From UBA685 sp002299005 (lineage in GTDB: Bacteria > Pseudomonadota > Alphaproteobacteria > Puniceispirillales > Puniceispirillaceae): a stretch of 37,806 nucleotides of DNA. Each line of letters opens with the position of its first letter. The stretch's first letter is position 1. The position numbers were made by a program, and so were the translations under genes. The notes beneath the pieces are model-generated. The model had not been told where the DNA came from and made no database searches. It saw only the letters and a program-made list of their open reading frames with translations. The stretch lies in contig CAXAAH010000014.1 of NCBI GenBank assembly GCA_963966775.1, positions 1-37,806 on the forward strand, given 5' to 3'. Shown here in pieces: positions 34,999-37,806 of this stretch.

Positions 34999-35973
34999 AT
35001 GGCTGAACGTATTTTAATGACAGGTGTCGGCGCCTATCTGCCACAACGCGTTGTCACAAATGATGACCTCTCAGGGTGGGTTGAGACGTCTGATGAATGG
35101 ATTAAACAGCGCACAGGCATTGAGCAACGCCACATGGTTGCCGAAGATGAGCTAACCTCAGATTTGGCCTATCAGGCAGCGGTGCAAGCGCTAGAGAATG
35201 CAGGCGTCACAGCGGCTGATATTGATGTGATCGTCATCGCGACAACAACGCCAGATGACACATTCCCCTCAACCGCAACCAAGGTCCAGAAAAAGCTGGG
35301 CGCAGATAAGGCCTTTGCGTTTGATGTGCAGGCTGTTTGTGCGGGCTTTGTCTATGCTTTGACTGTGGCTGAATCATTGCTGATGGCACAAAAGGGCAAG
35401 CGCGCGTTGGTTATTGGCGCGGAATCCTTTACCAAATTGCTTGATTGGGAAGATAGAACAACCTGTGTTCTGTTTGGTGATGGGGCAGGGGCTGTGGTGC
35501 TAGAAGCAGAAGACGCGCCTGATCATTTCGGTATTATGGCAAGCGCGCTTCATTCGGATGGTAATTTCCGTGATATCCTCTATGTCGATGGCGGCCCATC
35601 TGCCACAGGTGATGTCGGGCATGTGCGCATGGAGGGCCAAGATGTCTTTCGCCATGCTGTGGAAAAACTATCATCTGTGATGGATGAAGTGCTTGTTGCC
35701 GCCAATATACCTGGTGAAGAGGTTGACTGGCTGGTCCCGCATCAAGCCAATATTCGCATCATTAACGGTATGCAACGCAAATTAGGCCTGCCATCTGAGC
35801 GTGTTGTGCGCACAGTTCACAAGCACGCAAACACGTCTGCTGCCTCTATTCCGCTTGCTCTATCTGAGGCAGTGCATGACGGCAGAATCAAAGCAGGTGA
35901 CCTATTGGCGCTAGAGGCGATTGGCGGCGGTCTTGCATGGGGTGCATCACTTGTGCGCTATGGCCGTCCGTAA
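34999..35973 (+). CDS. fabH: Beta-ketoacyl-ACP synthase III
   Basis: FabH condenses acetyl-CoA with malonyl-ACP to start fatty-acid synthesis. The 324-aa thiolase-fold protein has the complete catalytic triad: Cys114 in DVQAVCAGFVYAL, His248 in LVPHQANIRI and Asn278 in HKHANTSAASIPLAL. The glycine-rich GDGAGAVVLEA and terminal GGGLAWGASLVRYG motifs are also present. It follows plsX by two bases, so the two are expected to be co-translated. Confidence 0.97.
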   Translation: MAERILMTGVGAYLPQRVVTNDDLSGWVETSDEWIKQRTGIEQRHMVAEDELTSDLAYQAAVQALENAGVTAADIDVIVIATTTPDDTFPSTATKVQKKLGADKAFAFDVQAVCAGFVYALTVAESLLMAQKGKRALVIGAESFTKLLDWEDRTTCVLFGDGAGAVVLEAEDAPDHFGIMASALHSDGNFRDILYVDGGPSATGDVGHVRMEGQDVFRHAVEKLSSVMDEVLVAANIPGEEVDWLVPHQANIRIINGMQRKLGLPSERVVRTVHKHANTSAASIPLALSEAVHDGRIKAGDLLALEAIGGGLAWGASLVRYGRP

Positions 35974-36013
35974 TTTCGCTATCTGCGGATAATTTAAATG
36001 AAGGCGCAAAGCA

Positions 36014-36041
36014 TTGACATCTACTAACGCCTTGTTATGGT
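36014..36041 (+). promoter_or_regulatory. Putative promoter of ihfA
   Basis: A consensus TTGACA at 36014-36019 is followed, after 16 bases, by TATGGT at 36036-36041. Transcription would begin at about 36047-36049, at or next to the ihfA ATG (36048), predicting a leaderless mRNA. No Shine-Dalgarno sequence is visible before the ATG. Confidence 0.55.
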
Positions 36042-36047
36042 TGTGAT

Positions 36048-36341
36048 ATGAGTAAAACACTAACGCGCCAAGATATAGCCAATGCGGTCCATAACCAGCT
36101 CGGCCTGTCTCGTAATGAGTCGGCTGATTTGGTGGAATCCGTATTAGAAGAATTGTCAGTTTGTTTCGAAAAGGGCGAACAGGTGAAGATCTCTTCTTTT
36201 GGGACTTTTTCCGTTTCACAAAAAACAGAACGTGTTGGTCGTAACCCAAAAAGCGGAGAGGAAGCGGTTATCACACCGCGCCGTGTTCTATCATTTAGGC
36301 CATCAAGCCAAATGCGCGAACGTGTCAACAAGCTAGCTTAA
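36048..36341 (+). CDS. ihfA: Integration host factor subunit alpha
   Basis: IHF alpha pairs with IHF beta to bend DNA sharply at specific sites, serving recombination, replication and promoter architecture. The 97-aa protein has the HU/IHF fold: TRQDIANAVH start, VKISSFGTFSV strands, and the arm GRNPKSGEEAVITPRRVLSFRPS with the intercalating proline. The PRRVLSF stretch distinguishes IHF alpha from HU. It is followed ten bases later by a MerR-type gene, as in most proteobacteria (with pheT replaced by fabH upstream in Alphaproteobacteria). Confidence 0.95.
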   Translation: MSKTLTRQDIANAVHNQLGLSRNESADLVESVLEELSVCFEKGEQVKISSFGTFSVSQKTERVGRNPKSGEEAVITPRRVLSFRPSSQMRERVNKLA

Positions 36342-36351
36342 GGCGTATCAG

Positions 36352-36762
36352 ATGTCTGATAAAGCAGAATGGGCCTATCGCACAATCTCTGAGGTATCCG
36401 ACGAGTTGGATGTCCCGCCGCATGTTTTGCGGTTTTGGGAAACAAAATTCACACAATTAAAACCGATGAAACGCTCTGGCAGTCGCCGCTATTATAAGGC
36501 GAGCGATCTTGAGCTTCTCACACGTATCAGAGATTTGCTTTATCGTGATGGCTTTACCATTAAAGGTGCCCAAAAAGCTTTGCGAGAGAAGAAGGCGAAC
36601 GCTTCTGAGGTGACCGCGAGCGAGGCCCTAGAGGCGCACACAGAGCAAGCTAGCCATGCCAGGCCAGCAGGGCCGGGACATGCGTCATCAGAGGTTGGCA
36701 AGGCATTAGAGAGCTTGAAGCGTCTTGATGCCCGTATTGACGCATTGCTTGCGCAAAAATAA
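36352..36762 (+). CDS. MerR family transcriptional regulator
   Basis: This 136-aa regulator has a MerR-type winged helix at about 9-80: YRTISEVSDELDVPPHVLRFWETKF, then RRYYKASDLELLTRIRDLLYRDGFTIKGAQKAL. The remaining region is Ala/Ser-rich and ends in a short helix (EVGKALESLKRLDARIDALLA) that could dimerise. No cysteine metal site or large effector domain is present, so the inducer is unknown. The gene next to ihfA is conserved across Alphaproteobacteria. Confidence 0.9.
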   Translation: MSDKAEWAYRTISEVSDELDVPPHVLRFWETKFTQLKPMKRSGSRRYYKASDLELLTRIRDLLYRDGFTIKGAQKALREKKANASEVTASEALEAHTEQASHARPAGPGHASSEVGKALESLKRLDARIDALLAQK

Positions 36763-36798
36763 GCATGATGTGGCGGTAATATCGCGGGCAACAAGCTC

Positions 36799-36827
36799 TT
36801 GGCAATCTTTATGAATCTTTTTATAAT
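36799..36827 (+). promoter_or_regulatory. Strong promoter of tRNA-Pro
   Basis: TTGGCA at 36799-36804 and a perfect TATAAT at 36822-36827 are separated by 17 bases. The tRNA 5' end lies 11 bases after the -10 element, so the primary transcript would have a very short leader. Confidence 0.85.
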
Positions 36828-36838
36828 AGGCACCAAGT

Positions 36839-36915
36839 CGGAGCGTAGCGCAGCCTGGTAGCGCACTACACTGGGGGTGTAGGGGCCGTGGGTTCAAATC
36901 CCGCCGCTCCGACCA
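36839..36915 (+). tRNA. tRNA-Pro(GGG)
   Basis: This is a complete 77-base cloverleaf. The acceptor CGGAGCG pairs with CGCTCCG, the anticodon stem CTACA/TGTAG surrounds GGG at 36873-36875, the T loop is TTCAAAT, and CCA is encoded at 36913-36915. Confidence 0.97.
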
Positions 36916-36966
36916 AATTTTCCAACGTACCTGACTGACGCCTTTGCCGCCTCTTACTTGACGCAT

Positions 36967-36993
36967 AAAAAAAGAGAGCCAAAGCTCTCTTTT
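36967..36993. terminator. Bidirectional terminator between tRNA-Pro and the secreted-protein gene
   Basis: A ten-base stem, AAAAGAGAGC at 36970-36979 with GCTCTCTTTT at 36984-36993, is closed by a CAAA loop. T residues end the descending arm on the plus strand, and a run of A residues at 36967-36973 gives a U tail on the minus strand. It can serve both converging transcripts. Confidence 0.85.
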
Positions 36994-37053
36994 CTTATAA
37001 ATCATAGCAAGATAATGCTTATGAAAATGATATCAGTTGATACCGATTTTCAT

Positions 37054-37728
37054 TTACTCATCAAGCGCGTCCATTTCTGCTTGGATCGCATCACATGTCG
37101 CTGCACCTGAGGCGGCCACACATGCGTTGTAGTAATCAATATCTTCTGCCAACTCGCCCAATTGAGCTTCTACCTGTGCTGTCACTGCAGCGATAGTGGC
37201 AAGATTTTCAACCAACACATCTGATGATAGGAAAGCTTGCACCTCATCTAGCGCGCCTTCAGAAATCAGGGCGTCAATTTCATCTGTGATAACAGCGGCA
37301 AGATCAGCGTCAAGTTCGCTTAGAGCTGAATCAACCTTTAGAAGATCTTCGATAGCAACACCTGTCTCGGCAGACACTTCTTGCAATTCATTGATTTGCT
37401 CAAATGATAGAGCGTCTGAGCCAGAAACTTGCTGGACGACCGCGTCACCAATTGTGTTCAACTGGCCGTCTTTTGTCTTGCCTGTCAAATCAACAACCGG
37501 CACAAAAGTGATGTCATCGCCAACAACAACGAATACGTTCGTGCCAACAAGACCGGCTGTATCGCCACCATTTTGTGCGCGATCGATGTAAACTTCCATT
37601 TGCTCTGGGCTTGCACCATCATAAACGCCGCCGTCGCCGCCGATGACTTGGCCTTTTTTAATTGTCAGAGCATGCGCGCCAGATACGGCAACAGCGCTCA
37701 ATGTAGCTGCTAGAATAATATGTTTCAT
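37054..37728 (-). CDS. Unrecognised acidic secreted protein
   Basis: I do not recognise this 224-aa protein. It has a clear Sec signal peptide: a short basic start (MKHI), a hydrophobic core to about residue 17, and a probable cleavage after AHA at 19-21. The mature part begins LTIKKGQVIGGDGGVYDGASPEQ, followed by a Gly/Val-rich stretch (about 55-85) that looks like beta strands, and then a long acidic Ala/Leu/Glu/Asp-rich region predicted to be helical (about 105-215). It has only two cysteines, near the end (CVAASGAATC), suited to a disulfide in the periplasm. No transmembrane segment follows the signal, so it is probably periplasmic or exported. AAGGA eight bases before the ATG is a good ribosome-binding site. 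Confidence 0.8.
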   Translation of the reverse strand: MKHIILAATLSAVAVSGAHALTIKKGQVIGGDGGVYDGASPEQMEVYIDRAQNGGDTAGLVGTNVFVVVGDDITFVPVVDLTGKTKDGQLNTIGDAVVQQVSGSDALSFEQINELQEVSAETGVAIEDLLKVDSALSELDADLAAVITDEIDALISEGALDEVQAFLSSDVLVENLATIAAVTAQVEAQLGELAEDIDYYNACVAASGAATCDAIQAEMDALDE

Positions 37729-37760
37729 AAGTAGGTTCCTTTTCCAAAAAACAGCCGAAA

Positions 37761-37788
37761 CTTATATGACACCACTGTTAAATGCAAA
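37761..37788 (-). promoter_or_regulatory. Possible promoter of the secreted-protein gene
   Basis: On the minus strand TTTGCA (37788-37783) and TATAAG (37766-37761) are 16 bases apart and lie about 35 bases upstream of the ATG. The match to sigma-70 elements is moderate. The remaining sequence to the window end is A/T-rich and holds no gene. Confidence 0.4.
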
Positions 37789-37806
37789 TTAGTAATTTAT
37801 TAAGAA

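Overview
This window comes from the chromosome of an alphaproteobacterium and is almost entirely core, vertically inherited housekeeping DNA. The evidence is protein content and gene order: tRNA-Leu/tig/clpP/clpX/lon/hupB/tRNA-Val/tRNA-Asp, then the fourteen-gene nuo cluster running into birA/coaX/rnj/mce/DUF1467, then rpiB/glyA/nrdR/ribD/ribE/ribB/ribH/nusB, and finally bamE facing away from a UQCC1-type chaperone/DUF177/plsX/fabH/ihfA/merR. These are typical alphaproteobacterial neighbourhoods. The moderate G+C, compact spacing and strict aerobic respiratory gene set would suit a marine lineage such as SAR116, but that placement is only a guess. I see no insertion sequence, prophage, integrase, CRISPR array or defence module.

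Layout. (1) 1-6911: the 3' half of tRNA-Leu(UAG), then the protein-quality-control block: trigger factor, ClpP, ClpX, Lon, and the nucleoid protein HU. The intrinsic terminators after tig and clpX are clear. (2) 6944-7342: the hupB terminator, tRNA-Val(UAC), a terminator, a good promoter and tRNA-Asp(GUC). (3) 7555-21832: nuoA to nuoN, all fourteen subunits of proton-pumping NADH:quinone oxidoreductase with separate nuoC and nuoD. (4) 21883-25757: biotin ligase, type III pantothenate kinase, RNase J, methylmalonyl-CoA epimerase and a small DUF1467 membrane protein, all on the same strand with no visible terminator after nuoN. (5) 25758-26055: a gap with a UUCG-loop terminator that fits the minus strand best, plus a candidate small minus-strand transcript. 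(6) 26056-32158: rpiB and glyA, a strong terminator, then nrdR and the riboflavin genes ending in nusB. (7) 32193-36762: bamE on the minus strand, divergent from the chaperone/DUF177/plsX/fabH group, then ihfA and a MerR-type regulator. (8) 36799-37806: tRNA-Pro(GGG) with a near-consensus promoter, a bidirectional terminator and an unrecognised acidic secreted protein on the minus strand.

How the genes work together: Nascent-chain folding (Tig) and ATP-dependent proteolysis (ClpXP, Lon) sit beside the DNA-architecture protein HU. Complex I is followed by cofactor genes (biotin, CoA) and an epimerase of the biotin- and CoA-dependent propionyl-CoA route. The rib genes supply the flavin that NuoF needs as FMN. 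plsX and fabH start phospholipid and fatty-acid synthesis next to envelope assembly (BamE) and a chaperone for cytochrome bc1 assembly.

The points most worth a second look are the His/Asp tandem repeat and the Lys/Ala tail of the trigger factor, the RibB protein whose RibA-like half has lost its zinc cysteines, the minus-strand transcript near 25.8-25.9 kb, the ihfA promoter that predicts a leaderless mRNA, and the unrecognised secreted protein at the right end.
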